64,000 bases of DNA from Pseudobacter sp. (lineage in GTDB: Bacteria > Bacteroidota > Bacteroidia > Chitinophagales > Chitinophagaceae), in the NCBI GenBank assembly GCA_017849455.1, contig JAFIGX010000024.1, positions 124,001 through 188,000 on the forward strand. The letters run 5' to 3'. Position 1 is the first letter of the stretch; each line of letters opens with the position of its first letter. Shown here piece by piece: positions 55,567 through 64,000 of the stretch. The position numbers and the translations under genes are program-made. The notes beneath the pieces were generated by a model that saw only the letters and a program-made list of their open reading frames with translations, was not told the origin of the DNA and made no database searches.

Positions 55567-56394
55567 CTATCGATACTGGTACTCGACCCTGCCGATCAAC
55601 GTTCTGTTCCTGGAATAGCATTCATCTTTCACCTTGAGCCCTTTTTCATTGTAGGTGTAGTACCATTTCTGGTATTCATTGGAACCTTCGGTGGTCACGA
55701 GCATGGTAGCAGGCCGGCCCTGTGCATCATACTCGAAAATATAATCGGGCAGCAACCTTTTGGCGCGGGCGTTATAGCGTACGATATCTGTGAGTTGGTG
55801 CTTATCATTGTAATAATAATAAACGGTAGGCATGGCCTGTCCGTTCCGCCTGCTTTTTTCTTCCGCCACATTGCCCTGTTCATCAGCCTCGAAACTGATG
55901 TAAGTGGTATCACGCTCATTCCTGATCTTCAGCATACCGGAAGGCCGGTCTCCTTTGTAGGTCCAGATATGTTGCTCTTTATTGGTATAGGCGCCGGGTG
56001 AGATGGAAACGCTCACGAGACTGGTGATCCTGTTGGCGGCATCATAGAAATAATTCACCGTGGTGCTGTTGCCATCACTGGTATCGAGGGTCTTGATCAA
56101 TTGTCCGCCGGCATTGAACCAGGAAGTGCTGCGGGTAGCCCCGGTAAGGTTGGTAGTGGTGAGGGTGCCGATCTCCGTGAAATTATTGGAAACGGTCTGT
56201 TCGCTGCTGAAACCATCGATTGGCTGGCCTGTCCCATCGAAGCTCATGAACCTGATCCCTTTAACCTGTTGCTGTTTGAACAATTCCCTCTTCCTCATAT
56301 TTTCGGCCGTGGTCAGGATATCGTTATAATAATATTGGCTGAAGAGGTTTCCCGAAATTATACTCATCAATACTGTGAACAACAGTGTTTTCAT
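55567..56394 (-). CDS. Secreted YD-repeat-like protein of unknown function
   Basis: 275 residues from the ATG at 56394 (MKTLLFTVLMSIISGNLFSQ signal peptide). The mature protein has repeated YD/RHS-like stretches with aromatic-Asp/Asn spacing: VNYFYDAANRITSLVSVS, YYYYNDKHQLTDIVRYNA, FEYDAQGRPATMLVTTE, WYYTYNEKGLKVKDE. This gives a beta-strand repeat, but it lacks the RHS core domain and any C-terminal toxin, so it is not a polymorphic toxin. Converges on the symporter gene with six bases between stops and no hairpin. Confidence 0.7.
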   Translation of the reverse strand: MKTLLFTVLMSIISGNLFSQYYYNDILTTAENMRKRELFKQQQVKGIRFMSFDGTGQPIDGFSSEQTVSNNFTEIGTLTTTNLTGATRSTSWFNAGGQLIKTLDTSDGNSTTVNYFYDAANRITSLVSVSISPGAYTNKEQHIWTYKGDRPSGMLKIRNERDTTYISFEADEQGNVAEEKSRRNGQAMPTVYYYYNDKHQLTDIVRYNARAKRLLPDYIFEYDAQGRPATMLVTTEGSNEYQKWYYTYNEKGLKVKDECYSRNRTLIGRVEYQYR

Positions 56395-56515
56395 CCGGTA
56401 GTTTTTAATATGTTCCGGCATACTAACGTAAATTTAATTCCAATCTGTACGGCCGGAATCCAAAATTTTCTGTAAAATAGCGTGTTTCCTTATTTTTAGC
56501 CAAAATTTCCTGCAA

Positions 56516-57646
56516 GTGTCCCACTCCAAAGAACGTCACGAGAAAATCTGCCTGAACTGTAATACTGAAGTTGTAGGGAGATACTGCCATGTTTGCGGAC
56601 AGGAAAACATAGAACCCAAAGAAACCGTTTGGGGATTGATCAGCCACTTCTTTTACGACATCACCCACTTCGATGGAAAATTTTTCAGCACGCTGCGTTA
56701 CCTGATCACGAGACCCGGATTTCTGTCGAAGGAATATATTGCTGGCCGCAGGGCGCGTTATCTGCACCCGATCCGCATGTACGTTTTTACCTCAGCGCTT
56801 TTCTTCCTGGTATTTTTCTCGATGTATGATGCAGAGCATCTGAATATCAGGGATAAGGGAAAACCGCTCACCAGCTCTGTTACGACAGACGAATGGGAAA
56901 AAGCCAGGCTCGATGCGCTCGGGAATGCGAGATCCAGGGAGGACTCCCTGGAAATGGACAAATTCTTCAATAGAATGCGTCCTATGGTGTTCAATGAGCC
57001 GGGTAAAAAAGCCAGGGTAACTGTGAGGTCCGACAGTGCCGTGAAGAAAGGTTCCGGTAGTGGCCCTAATGTGAACATCAGTGGCTTCGATGATTTGGGA
57101 TACCAAACAACGGAAGATTATGATTCCGCCCAAAAATTATTACCTGCATCGGAACGTGACAACTGGTTCAAAAGAAAGATGCAATATCGCTCCATCGAGA
57201 TCCGGAAGAAGTACCATAACGATAAAAATGGTTTTACACGGGCGCTGATCAACAAGTTCCTGCATACATTTCCTTATCTGTTGTTCGTGTCCCTGCCTTT
57301 GTATGCACTTTTCCTGAGACTGCTCTATATCCGGCGCAAACAATTCTATTACGTGAACCATGGGCTGTTCATGATCCACCTGTATATTTTCACCTTTATC
57401 TTTCTCCTGGTATTGTTCGGGCTGGATGCGCTGCGGCGAAGCATCGATATTTCCATTGGCCTTGGTTGGCTGGAATTCCTGCTTATCCTGGCAGGGATCT
57501 ATTATGCTTATAAGGCCATGCGGGTATTCTATGGGCAAAGCAGACTGAAAACACTGACCAAGTTCATGATCCTGAACCTGCTGGCTTTCGTGTCCATAGT
57601 AATACTATTTGTTATATTCTTTGTATTCACCGTATTTCGTGTGTAA
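56516..57646 (+). CDS. DUF3667 membrane protein with zinc ribbon
   Basis: 376 residues, GTG start (MSHSKERHEKICLNCN). N-terminal zinc ribbon CLNC...CHVCGQEN, then the DUF3667 region (GLISHFFYDITHFDGKFFSTLRYLITRPGFLSKEYIAGRRARYLHPIRMYVF) ending in a first membrane helix (FTSALFFLVFF). A charged outside or cytoplasmic loop of about 140 residues follows, then three or four more helices from about 250 onwards. Function of the family is not known. It lies 9 bases upstream of mazG, so they may share a transcript. Confidence 0.82.
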   Translation: MSHSKERHEKICLNCNTEVVGRYCHVCGQENIEPKETVWGLISHFFYDITHFDGKFFSTLRYLITRPGFLSKEYIAGRRARYLHPIRMYVFTSALFFLVFFSMYDAEHLNIRDKGKPLTSSVTTDEWEKARLDALGNARSREDSLEMDKFFNRMRPMVFNEPGKKARVTVRSDSAVKKGSGSGPNVNISGFDDLGYQTTEDYDSAQKLLPASERDNWFKRKMQYRSIEIRKKYHNDKNGFTRALINKFLHTFPYLLFVSLPLYALFLRLLYIRRKQFYYVNHGLFMIHLYIFTFIFLLVLFGLDALRRSIDISIGLGWLEFLLILAGIYYAYKAMRVFYGQSRLKTLTKFMILNLLAFVSIVILFVIFFVFTVFRV

Positions 57647-57655
57647 ATTCATGCT

Positions 57656-58438
57656 ATGCAACAAGAACCGGCAGCGGCCGCCTTCATGCGGCTCGTGAAG
57701 ATCATGGATGAACTGCGGGAAAAATGCCCCTGGGACAGAAAGCAGACCGAACAAACACTCCGGCCTCTCACCATAGAAGAAACGTATGAGCTGGCAGATG
57801 CCATCACCGATAAGGACTGGAAAGGCATCAAGGAAGAGCTGGGCGACCTGCTGCTCCATATCCTTTTCTACTCGAAGATCGGCACTGAACAGCGTCAGTT
57901 CACGCTCGATGAAATGATCAATGGCATCTGTGATAAACTGATCAACCGACATCCGCATATCTATGGCGATATCACAGTGAAAGATGAAGAAGAAGTAAAA
58001 CAGAACTGGGAAAAGCTCAAACTGAAAGAGGGCAAAAGATCGGTACTGGGCGGAGTGCCTGTATCCTTACCGGCCGTGGTGAAAGCCACCCGCCTCCAGG
58101 AAAAGGCCAAACAGGTAGGGTTCGAATGGGATACCCGCGAGCAGGTCTGGGATAAAGTGGAAGAAGAGACCCATGAACTGCACGAAGCGGTGACCCTTAA
58201 CGACGAAGCCAAAATAGAGGAAGAGTTTGGCGACCTGTTGTTCTCCCTGATCAATTATGCACGGTTTTTGCAGATAGATGCCGAAAATGCGCTGGAAAAA
58301 ACGAACAAGAAGTTTATTTCGCGCTTTACCCGGATGGAAGAACAGGCCATGCAGGGCGGCAGGTCGCTCCAGGATATGTCGCTCGCGGAAATGGATGCCA
58401 TCTGGGACCGCATTAAAAAACAAAACCCCGGCAGTTGA
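57656..58438 (+). CDS. mazG: Nucleoside triphosphate pyrophosphohydrolase MazG
   Basis: 260 residues, the usual two-domain length. First domain: KCPWDRKQTEQTL, the EExxE...ExxD metal site in EETYELADAI...EELGDLLLH, then NRHPHIYGD. Second domain: the same pattern in EEETHELHEAV...EEEFGDLLFSL. It hydrolyses NTPs and dNTPs to monophosphate and pyrophosphate for nucleotide housekeeping in the cytoplasm. It ends by overlapping the TTG start of the giant kinase gene by four bases. Confidence 0.95.
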   Translation: MQQEPAAAAFMRLVKIMDELREKCPWDRKQTEQTLRPLTIEETYELADAITDKDWKGIKEELGDLLLHILFYSKIGTEQRQFTLDEMINGICDKLINRHPHIYGDITVKDEEEVKQNWEKLKLKEGKRSVLGGVPVSLPAVVKATRLQEKAKQVGFEWDTREQVWDKVEEETHELHEAVTLNDEAKIEEEFGDLLFSLINYARFLQIDAENALEKTNKKFISRFTRMEEQAMQGGRSLQDMSLAEMDAIWDRIKKQNPGS

Positions 58439-61400
58439 AGCACCTGGTGAAAAACTGGCTAATTAAAAATATCTACCTGCTGGCCGCCATCGGCCTCTTT
58501 GCCGTGGCCTTCATCCTTAATAAATATGTGATCGATACCACGGCCGCGCGTTACTACGCCCGCCTTATCGAAAACCGCATCCTGGAGAAAGAGAAAGACT
58601 TTGAAAGGATCTCGAAAGATACTGCCCTGATGGGCATGCTGATCGATCAGCAATATAGCGAGACCACCCTCGATGAGCTCCTCTACACGCGCAAAGAATA
58701 CGGCATTTTCATTCTCGAAAGGGATACATCCCTCCAATCCAATCTCGTTTTCTGGAACACACAGGTGGCTGTGCCGCCGGTAGCAGGTCCGGGCTTTCAG
58801 CAGGATACCACCCGTATGGTACGCCTCAACAACGGCCTCTATGTGCATATCATCAGGAATACCGGTTTCCGCCGTGGGCATCGCTATTCGGTGGAAGCAC
58901 TGATCCCCGTTCTCTGGAAATATTTCGTAGAGAACGAGAACCTTAAAAGGGAATTTGCGGGCTTTGAGAAAGCACAGCAACGGGTCGACATTGCACAGGG
59001 TGTAACTGATTTCGCCGTTAATAATTTAGATGGAACGGTGCTGTTCTATTTGCAGAAATCCAGCTTCCACCAGCAGCAGCACAACACCTGGACCATGGTG
59101 CTCGTGGCCATCGGGTTCTTCCTGCTTTTTCTTTACCTCCACCAGGTGGCCGACAGGATCCGCGATCGCTTCGGGCTCTGGTACGGCGTCTTGTTCCTGG
59201 TAGGCGCCATTCTCCTGATCAGGCTCGGCACCTATTATTTTCCGGATGTGCTCGACCTGCGTCAATTCGAGCTATTCGATCCTTCGATCTATGGTTCGAG
59301 TTTTGTACTGAGCTCACTCGGTGATCTCCTGATCAATGCGCTCCTGTTCTGCTGGATCGTCGTGTTCATCAACCGCCGTTTCGATCCCTCACTGATCAGG
59401 CCCTACCCCGATCCCTGGAAGAACTGGACCATGCTGGGAGTGATCCTTTCAGCCCTGGTGATCTTCACCTTTACCCTGGCCGATATCCTGCAAAGCCTCG
59501 TGGCTGACGCGCAGATATCCTTTAACGTAACTAACTTCTTCAGTTTAACACAGTATAGTTTTATCGGTTTCGTGATCCTGGCTACACTGGCGCTGAGCTA
59601 TTTCTTCCTGTCGCAGATCCTGCTCACCGCCGCCGGCAAATTGGTGGGTGACCGTAACTACATCACTTTCATCATCACAGGTTTTATCGGGTTGCTGATC
59701 CTCTCGTTCACACGGAATACTTCCGTGGTGGAGCTCAACCTTTTTGTACTGCCGTGGTTGCTGGTCTTCATCTGGCTGATGCAGCAGAAGATCTTTTCCG
59801 GGCTGAACTTCCGGCTCAATGTTTCCGAAGTATTGTTCTGGCTGTTCGTATTCTCGTTCTCGATGTCGACCGTCATCATCTTCGAGAACAGGAAGATCGA
59901 ATTCGAGCAAAGGAAAAGGTTTGCGGAAAAACTCAGCTCACAGGCCGATCCTTCCAGCGAGCGACTGCTGAGCATTGCCCTGGCATACCTCGACAATAAC
60001 TTCCTTGCCCCCAACTTCGTACGTTTCAAGGACAAGCAGACCAATGCCTATCTGAAAGACAGTATCGTCAAGACCAACTTCACCGCCTATCTCAACAAGT
60101 ACGATACCAAGATCTTTACCTTCGATGGACTGACCAACCCGCTCTTCAATGAAGAGACCGGCTCGTACGATACGCTCAATACCATCTTCCGTATACAGGG
60201 CAAGCCCACTACCATTCCCGATCTCCGGTACTTCGAACGTTCGTTCGACAAATTCTCCTATATCTTCAAGAAGAACGTGATCGATACCAATGATATCACG
60301 ATCGGGTACTTCTTTGTATTGTCGGACCCCAAACGCTACAAGAGCGATGCATTGGTGCCCGAGCTGTTCAAACAAACCAAAGAGATGGTGCCGGAATATT
60401 CTACCGTATATTCTTACGCCATCTACGACAGCCTGCGGCTGATCAATCACTACAACGACTACGCATTCCCTACCGAGATCAGTCCGGCTGCCATTCCCAA
60501 AGACGAATTCAAGACCATCAGGAAAAACTCTTATGAGGAATTGTGGTACCGCGGTTCACCCGACAAAGTAGTGGTGGTGGCCCGGAAGAACAGCTCTTTC
60601 ATAGAAGCCATCACCTTGTTCGCCTATCTCTTCAGCACCTTCCTCTTTCTCCTGGCCTTTTACAGGGCCGTATCGTTCCTCATCAAGAGCCGGCTGCAAT
60701 GGAGCGCATTGAAACAATACTGGCAGTTGAGCATCCGCTCCCAGATACATAGCACCATCATCATGGTGAGCTTATTATCGTTCGTGGTGATCGGTATAGC
60801 CACCATCCTGTTCTTCGTGAACAGGTACCATCGCAATAACCAGGACAGGCTCACCCGCGCCATCCAGATCATGGTGAACGAAGTAAAGAAAAAACTGATC
60901 GACCATACCGTATTCAATGATGGTGTGATGCTGTACGAACCGGGCTTCAACGATGAGGTGAAGGATGTGATGGCGGAAATATCGGAGATCCATGGCACCG
61001 ATGTGAACCTGTACGACACATTGGGCGATCTGAAAGTGACCTCCAATGCAGACATCTATTACCGGGGTGTGCTAAGTGAGAAAATGAACCCGTTGGCATT
61101 CTACCGGCTTCAACACCTGCACCAGGTACAGACCGTAACCGATGAAACGGTGGGCAAGATCAACTACCAGAGTATCTATGTGCCCGTACAGGATGAATAT
61201 GGTAAAGCGGTCGCATACCTGAACATACCTTCCTACAGCACCCAGGGTGAATTGAAACAGGAGATATCGAACTTCCTCGTTACGATCATCAACCTCAATG
61301 CCTTCATATTCCTGGTGGCCGGCGCCATTGCCGTGTTCATCACCAACCGTATCACGAGCTCCTTTACGATCATCGGCCAGAAGATGCGAGATATCAATCT

Positions 61401-62199
61401 CCGTAAAATGAACCAGGAGATCGAATGGAAACGCAATGATGAGATAGGGGTACTGGTGAAGGAATACAACAAGATGGTGCAAAAGCTGGAAGAAAGTGCG
61501 GATGCCCTGGCCAAGAGCGAGCGGGAAGGGGCCTGGCGGCAGATGGCCAGGCAGGTGGCGCATGAGATCAAGAATCCGCTCACGCCCATGAAACTGAGCA
61601 TTCAATACCTGCAAAAAGCGATCGACAATAATTCGCCCGATGTAAAGGCCATGACGGGGAATGTGGCGCGCACATTGATCGAACAGATCGATCACCTCTC
61701 CAAGATCGCCTCCGATTTTTCACAATTCGCCAATATCGGCAACCCGAAGAATGAAGTGTTCGACCTGCATGAGATGCTGCACTCGTTATCGTCCCTGTAT
61801 GAAGCCACGGAAAACCTCGACTTCAGGTGGGAACCTGTTCCGAACAAAGTGTTGCTATTTGCCGATAAAACACAATTGAACCGGTTATTCACCAACCTGC
61901 TGCAGAATGCCATCGAGGCCAGCACAACCAGGGCTCAGCGGGTGATCCGCATGAAGGAAGATCTGAATGGTGAATATATAACGGTAAGTATAACCGATAA
62001 TGGGGAAGGGATACCTGAACACACGAGGTCGAAAATATTTACCCCCAACTTCACTACCAAATCCTCCGGCACCGGCCTCGGGCTTGCCATGAGCAAAAGC
62101 ATCGTGGAGCAGGCCCACGGCGAGATCTGGTTCAGCACCCAGGAAGGGCAGGGGAGCACATTCTTCGTGCGACTGCCATTGTTGAGGGCGACGATTTAG
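58435..62199 (+). CDS. NtrY-like membrane histidine kinase (1254 aa)
   Basis: TTG start at 58435 overlapping mazG (GTG at 58447 is a second choice; both keep the first helix). First helix at about 10-28, an outside domain to about 210, then a bundle of helices at about 215-470, a second large outside domain at about 500-720 with a helix near 725, a further outside loop, a helix at 955-975, HAMP (ITNRITSSFTIIGQKMRDIN), HisKA with H1043 in RQVAHEIKNPLTP and HATPase (NLLQNAIEA, TDNGEGIP, GTGLGLAMSKSIVEQAHG). C-terminal half resembles NtrY; no receiver or response regulator is nearby, so it is an orphan. Signal unknown. Confidence 0.9.
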   Translation: MKHLVKNWLIKNIYLLAAIGLFAVAFILNKYVIDTTAARYYARLIENRILEKEKDFERISKDTALMGMLIDQQYSETTLDELLYTRKEYGIFILERDTSLQSNLVFWNTQVAVPPVAGPGFQQDTTRMVRLNNGLYVHIIRNTGFRRGHRYSVEALIPVLWKYFVENENLKREFAGFEKAQQRVDIAQGVTDFAVNNLDGTVLFYLQKSSFHQQQHNTWTMVLVAIGFFLLFLYLHQVADRIRDRFGLWYGVLFLVGAILLIRLGTYYFPDVLDLRQFELFDPSIYGSSFVLSSLGDLLINALLFCWIVVFINRRFDPSLIRPYPDPWKNWTMLGVILSALVIFTFTLADILQSLVADAQISFNVTNFFSLTQYSFIGFVILATLALSYFFLSQILLTAAGKLVGDRNYITFIITGFIGLLILSFTRNTSVVELNLFVLPWLLVFIWLMQQKIFSGLNFRLNVSEVLFWLFVFSFSMSTVIIFENRKIEFEQRKRFAEKLSSQADPSSERLLSIALAYLDNNFLAPNFVRFKDKQTNAYLKDSIVKTNFTAYLNKYDTKIFTFDGLTNPLFNEETGSYDTLNTIFRIQGKPTTIPDLRYFERSFDKFSYIFKKNVIDTNDITIGYFFVLSDPKRYKSDALVPELFKQTKEMVPEYSTVYSYAIYDSLRLINHYNDYAFPTEISPAAIPKDEFKTIRKNSYEELWYRGSPDKVVVVARKNSSFIEAITLFAYLFSTFLFLLAFYRAVSFLIKSRLQWSALKQYWQLSIRSQIHSTIIMVSLLSFVVIGIATILFFVNRYHRNNQDRLTRAIQIMVNEVKKKLIDHTVFNDGVMLYEPGFNDEVKDVMAEISEIHGTDVNLYDTLGDLKVTSNADIYYRGVLSEKMNPLAFYRLQHLHQVQTVTDETVGKINYQSIYVPVQDEYGKAVAYLNIPSYSTQGELKQEISNFLVTIINLNAFIFLVAGAIAVFITNRITSSFTIIGQKMRDINLRKMNQEIEWKRNDEIGVLVKEYNKMVQKLEESADALAKSEREGAWRQMARQVAHEIKNPLTPMKLSIQYLQKAIDNNSPDVKAMTGNVARTLIEQIDHLSKIASDFSQFANIGNPKNEVFDLHEMLHSLSSLYEATENLDFRWEPVPNKVLLFADKTQLNRLFTNLLQNAIEASTTRAQRVIRMKEDLNGEYITVSITDNGEGIPEHTRSKIFTPNFTTKSSGTGLGLAMSKSIVEQAHGEIWFSTQEGQGSTFFVRLPLLRATI

Positions 62200-62293
62200 G
62201 TTGATAAGTTAACAAGTTGATAGGTTAACAAGGAAATCTCCGAAGCTCTGAGACCCACTTGTTAACCTATCAACTTGTCAACCTATCAACCTA
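62197..62293. repeat. Long palindrome, GGTTGATAAGTTGA family, copy 3
   Basis: Arms of 36 bases (62197-62232 and 62258-62293) pair with two mismatches around a 25-base loop. Each arm carries alternating GGTTGATA and GTTAACAAG units. The TAG stop of the kinase is the first three bases of the left arm, and the right arm reads on the minus strand as the last codons and stop of the polX-like gene, so the element has become part of both coding ends. Probable bidirectional terminator. Confidence 0.88.
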
Positions 62294-63965
62294 ACTTCAA
62301 CTCCTTCCTCCTTTTCCCCAGATAAGCCTCCAATTCTTTCAGTGTAAAACTGCTCAGGTTCATTTCTTTGGTGAGGCCGCCTTTCTGCGCGGCCAGCACG
62401 CCGTAGCGGCAGTCGGCATATCCATCGATCGTGTGCGCATCGGGGTCGATGGAGAGCAATACCTTCTTATCCATAGCATAGTCGATCCATCTCCAATCGA
62501 TATCGAGGCGGCGCGGGTGTGCATTGATCTCGATAGCTACCTGGTGTTTGGCGCAGGTGTCGATGACTTTTTTGTGATCAACCGGGTAGCCGGGGCGGCT
62601 CAGCAGGAGCCTGCCCGTCAGATGGCCCAGGATGGTGGTATAGGGGTTCTGAATGGCGTTGAGCAGTCGGAGCATGGCCTTTTCTTCCGTCATTTTCAGG
62701 TTTGAATGCACGGACGCGATCACCAGGTCGAAGGTCGACAGTACATTGTTCGAATAATCGAGGGCGCCATCGTTCAGGATATCGCATTCGATACTCTTGA
62801 AAATGCGGAATGGGCTGAGTTTTTTATTCAGTTCCTCTACCTGGCGGTGCTGTTCTTTGATCCGCTCTTCGGTAAGGCCATTGGCATAGAAAGCGCTCTT
62901 GCTGTGATCGCTGATCACGAGATATTCGAAACCCTGATCGATACAGGCTTTGGCCATGTCTTCGAGTGTATTCGAGCCATCGCTCCAGGTACTATGGCTG
63001 TGGATAATGCCCCGGATATCACCGGGCTGGATCAGTTTGTGATCGGCAGTGGCATTCAATGCGGCAGCTTTCTCACGCAAGACAGGCGGGATAAATGTTT
63101 TTTTCACGGCGGCAAAAATGGCTTCTTCAGACTTGAAAGTGTTTTTGGAAGAAGCGCCGGGGAGCGACTGCCATGCCTGGTTGAACTCATCACTGCAACT
63201 GGTAGAGAAAAGGGTGGGGTAGAAAGAATCGCTCTGGGCAAGGTAGAATTTCAGGGGCACGTTCTCTGCACCTTTGACCACCAGCGTATTCTCCGTTTTA
63301 TCGGTAGTGGCGAAATTATTCTTCTCGAAAAAAGATTGAAGCTCCGCTGCGGTGGCCGTGGTGACCCACGACAACTGGTCGATCACTTCAAGCTGGCGGC
63401 GGAATTCACCCGTGATCTCGAATTGTTTTGATTTGAACTGCTCTTTCAGTTTTTTATCGACCGACAGTGCATAGCTCTCGATCTCTGCATAGAGGTGGCT
63501 GCCCTGGTTGCGCAGGTAGAACTCGATGGCTTCCTGCACGTTCTTCTGTGTTTTCTCCCCAAAACCCTTGTACAGCGTGAGGCGGTTCTCGTTGCAGGCA
63601 TACAGCAGCTCACCGATCGATTCGATGCCCATCTCTTTCCAGATCGTAGCTATCTTTTTCGGCCCGATCCCTTTGATGGATAGCATTTCGATGATGCCCT
63701 GGGGCGTTTTTGCAATGATCTCCTGGAGCGCTTTCAGCTCATTGGTTTGCAGGATCTCGATGATCTTCTTACCGACCGATTCCCCGATCCCCTTTATGGA
63801 AAATAATTTATCGTGGGGCACATCGGCCAGTTGTTGTGGCAATTTTTCGATCGTATAGGCCGCAACGGAGTAACTTTTGGCTTTGAAGCTGTTTTCTCCA
63901 TGGATGTCCATCAGTTTGGAGAGCAGGGAGAACTGGTCGGCGATATAGTAGTTGTCGATGGTCAT
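62286..63965 (-). CDS. PolX-like protein with intact PHP domain and degenerate polymerase site
   Basis: 559 residues. Helix-hairpin-helix region (FSIKGIGESVGKKI, LSIKGIGPKKIATI, LYKGFGEKTQKNV) as in DNA polymerase X. In the palm the usual GSxRRG...DIDxL is replaced by TGEFRRQLEVIDQLSWV (185-201): Arg pair kept but the second metal-binding Asp is missing. The PHP domain is complete: HSHSTWSDG (H322, H324, D329), SDHSKSAF, ECDIL, ASVHSN, LGHLTGRLL, EINAHPRRLDI, DPDAHT. So exonuclease or phosphoesterase activity is likely and DNA synthesis doubtful. Role in repair inferred from the family. Confidence 0.87.
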   Translation of the reverse strand: MTIDNYYIADQFSLLSKLMDIHGENSFKAKSYSVAAYTIEKLPQQLADVPHDKLFSIKGIGESVGKKIIEILQTNELKALQEIIAKTPQGIIEMLSIKGIGPKKIATIWKEMGIESIGELLYACNENRLTLYKGFGEKTQKNVQEAIEFYLRNQGSHLYAEIESYALSVDKKLKEQFKSKQFEITGEFRRQLEVIDQLSWVTTATAAELQSFFEKNNFATTDKTENTLVVKGAENVPLKFYLAQSDSFYPTLFSTSCSDEFNQAWQSLPGASSKNTFKSEEAIFAAVKKTFIPPVLREKAAALNATADHKLIQPGDIRGIIHSHSTWSDGSNTLEDMAKACIDQGFEYLVISDHSKSAFYANGLTEERIKEQHRQVEELNKKLSPFRIFKSIECDILNDGALDYSNNVLSTFDLVIASVHSNLKMTEEKAMLRLLNAIQNPYTTILGHLTGRLLLSRPGYPVDHKKVIDTCAKHQVAIEINAHPRRLDIDWRWIDYAMDKKVLLSIDPDAHTIDGYADCRYGVLAAQKGGLTKEMNLSSFTLKELEAYLGKRRKELKLG

Positions 63966-63973
63966 AGTGAAAA

Positions 63974-63981
63974 CAAAAGTA
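63974..63981 (-). promoter_or_regulatory. Candidate -7 box of the polX-like gene
   Basis: Minus-strand TACTTTTG matches TAnnTTTG, 9 bases before the ATG. A start of transcription here would give a nearly leaderless message. The -33 region lies outside the window, so it cannot be tested. Confidence 0.3.
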
Positions 63982-64000
63982 GAAAAATAATGGGAGGATA

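Noticed and set aside
55567..56394. Polymorphic toxin or RHS element
   Set aside because: Only loose YD-like repeats are present; there is no RHS core, no C-terminal toxin domain and no immunity gene beside it.

Overview
The window reads as a chromosomal piece of a Bacteroidota bacterium, most likely in the order Chitinophagales (Chitinophagaceae-like). The grounds are two SusC/SusD pairs, an Oar-like TonB receptor, CarboxypepD_reg-like N-termini on receptors, a DUF3667 protein, PorT-like barrels, few Shine-Dalgarno sequences and TAnnTTTG-type promoters. Genus cannot be decided from the sequence. I see no tRNA, rRNA, CRISPR array, transposase or prophage gene.

Layout. (1) 1-6.7 kb: end of an outer-membrane barrel gene, a small secreted protein, and a minus-strand RND heavy-metal efflux operon (TolC-like, adaptor, DUF190 PII-like protein, CzcA/CusA-like pump). 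(2) 7.0-27.2 kb: a divergent locus. Leftwards from 21477 runs a ten-gene cluster of exported proteins. Six or seven belong to one paralogous family I do not recognise, joined by an HExxH (gluzincin-like) protein and a permuted papain-like (YiiX/LRAT-type) protein. Rightwards from 21629 runs an ECF sigma factor, a membrane anti-sigma-like TPR protein, a subtilisin lipoprotein and a TPR-CHAT protease-like membrane protein. This is the best candidate for an undescribed system. (3) 27.4-38.2 kb: an isolated Oar-like receptor with a very strong terminator, a small acidic protein, a FadL-like barrel, two PAP2 phosphatases flanking a PepSY-like protein, a histidine kinase/response regulator pair and a FadR-type GntR regulator. 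(4) 38.4-55.6 kb: a plus-strand sialic-acid utilisation locus of nine genes: susC-susD-susC-susD-sialidase-lyase-sialidase-NanA-(NanM::SSS fusion). A TGT-AGT-ACA operator and a TAnnTTTG promoter lie in front of it, and the divergent GntR gene is the likely regulator. (5) 55.6-64 kb: a secreted YD-like protein, a DUF3667 membrane protein, MazG, an NtrY-like giant sensor kinase, and a PolX-like protein whose polymerase catalytic carboxylates appear lost while its PHP phosphoesterase motifs are intact.

How the parts work together. In the sialic-acid locus, surface sialidases free sialic acid, SusC/D pairs import glycan or sugar across the outer membrane, a periplasmic epimerase domain tethered to a sodium symporter delivers the right anomer inward, and NanA cleaves it to ManNAc and pyruvate. 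Later steps (ManNAc to GlcNAc) are not in the window. In the 7-27 kb locus, the sigma/anti-sigma pair may control both arms, and the subtilisin, CHAT, HExxH and papain-like proteins suggest proteolytic processing of a large exported assembly. That is inference.

Long imperfect palindromes (about 75-160 bp) lie between genes at 6987, 35221, 37380 and 62197. Three share the same GGTTGATAAGTTGA-type arm, and one supplies the stop codons of both convergent neighbours.
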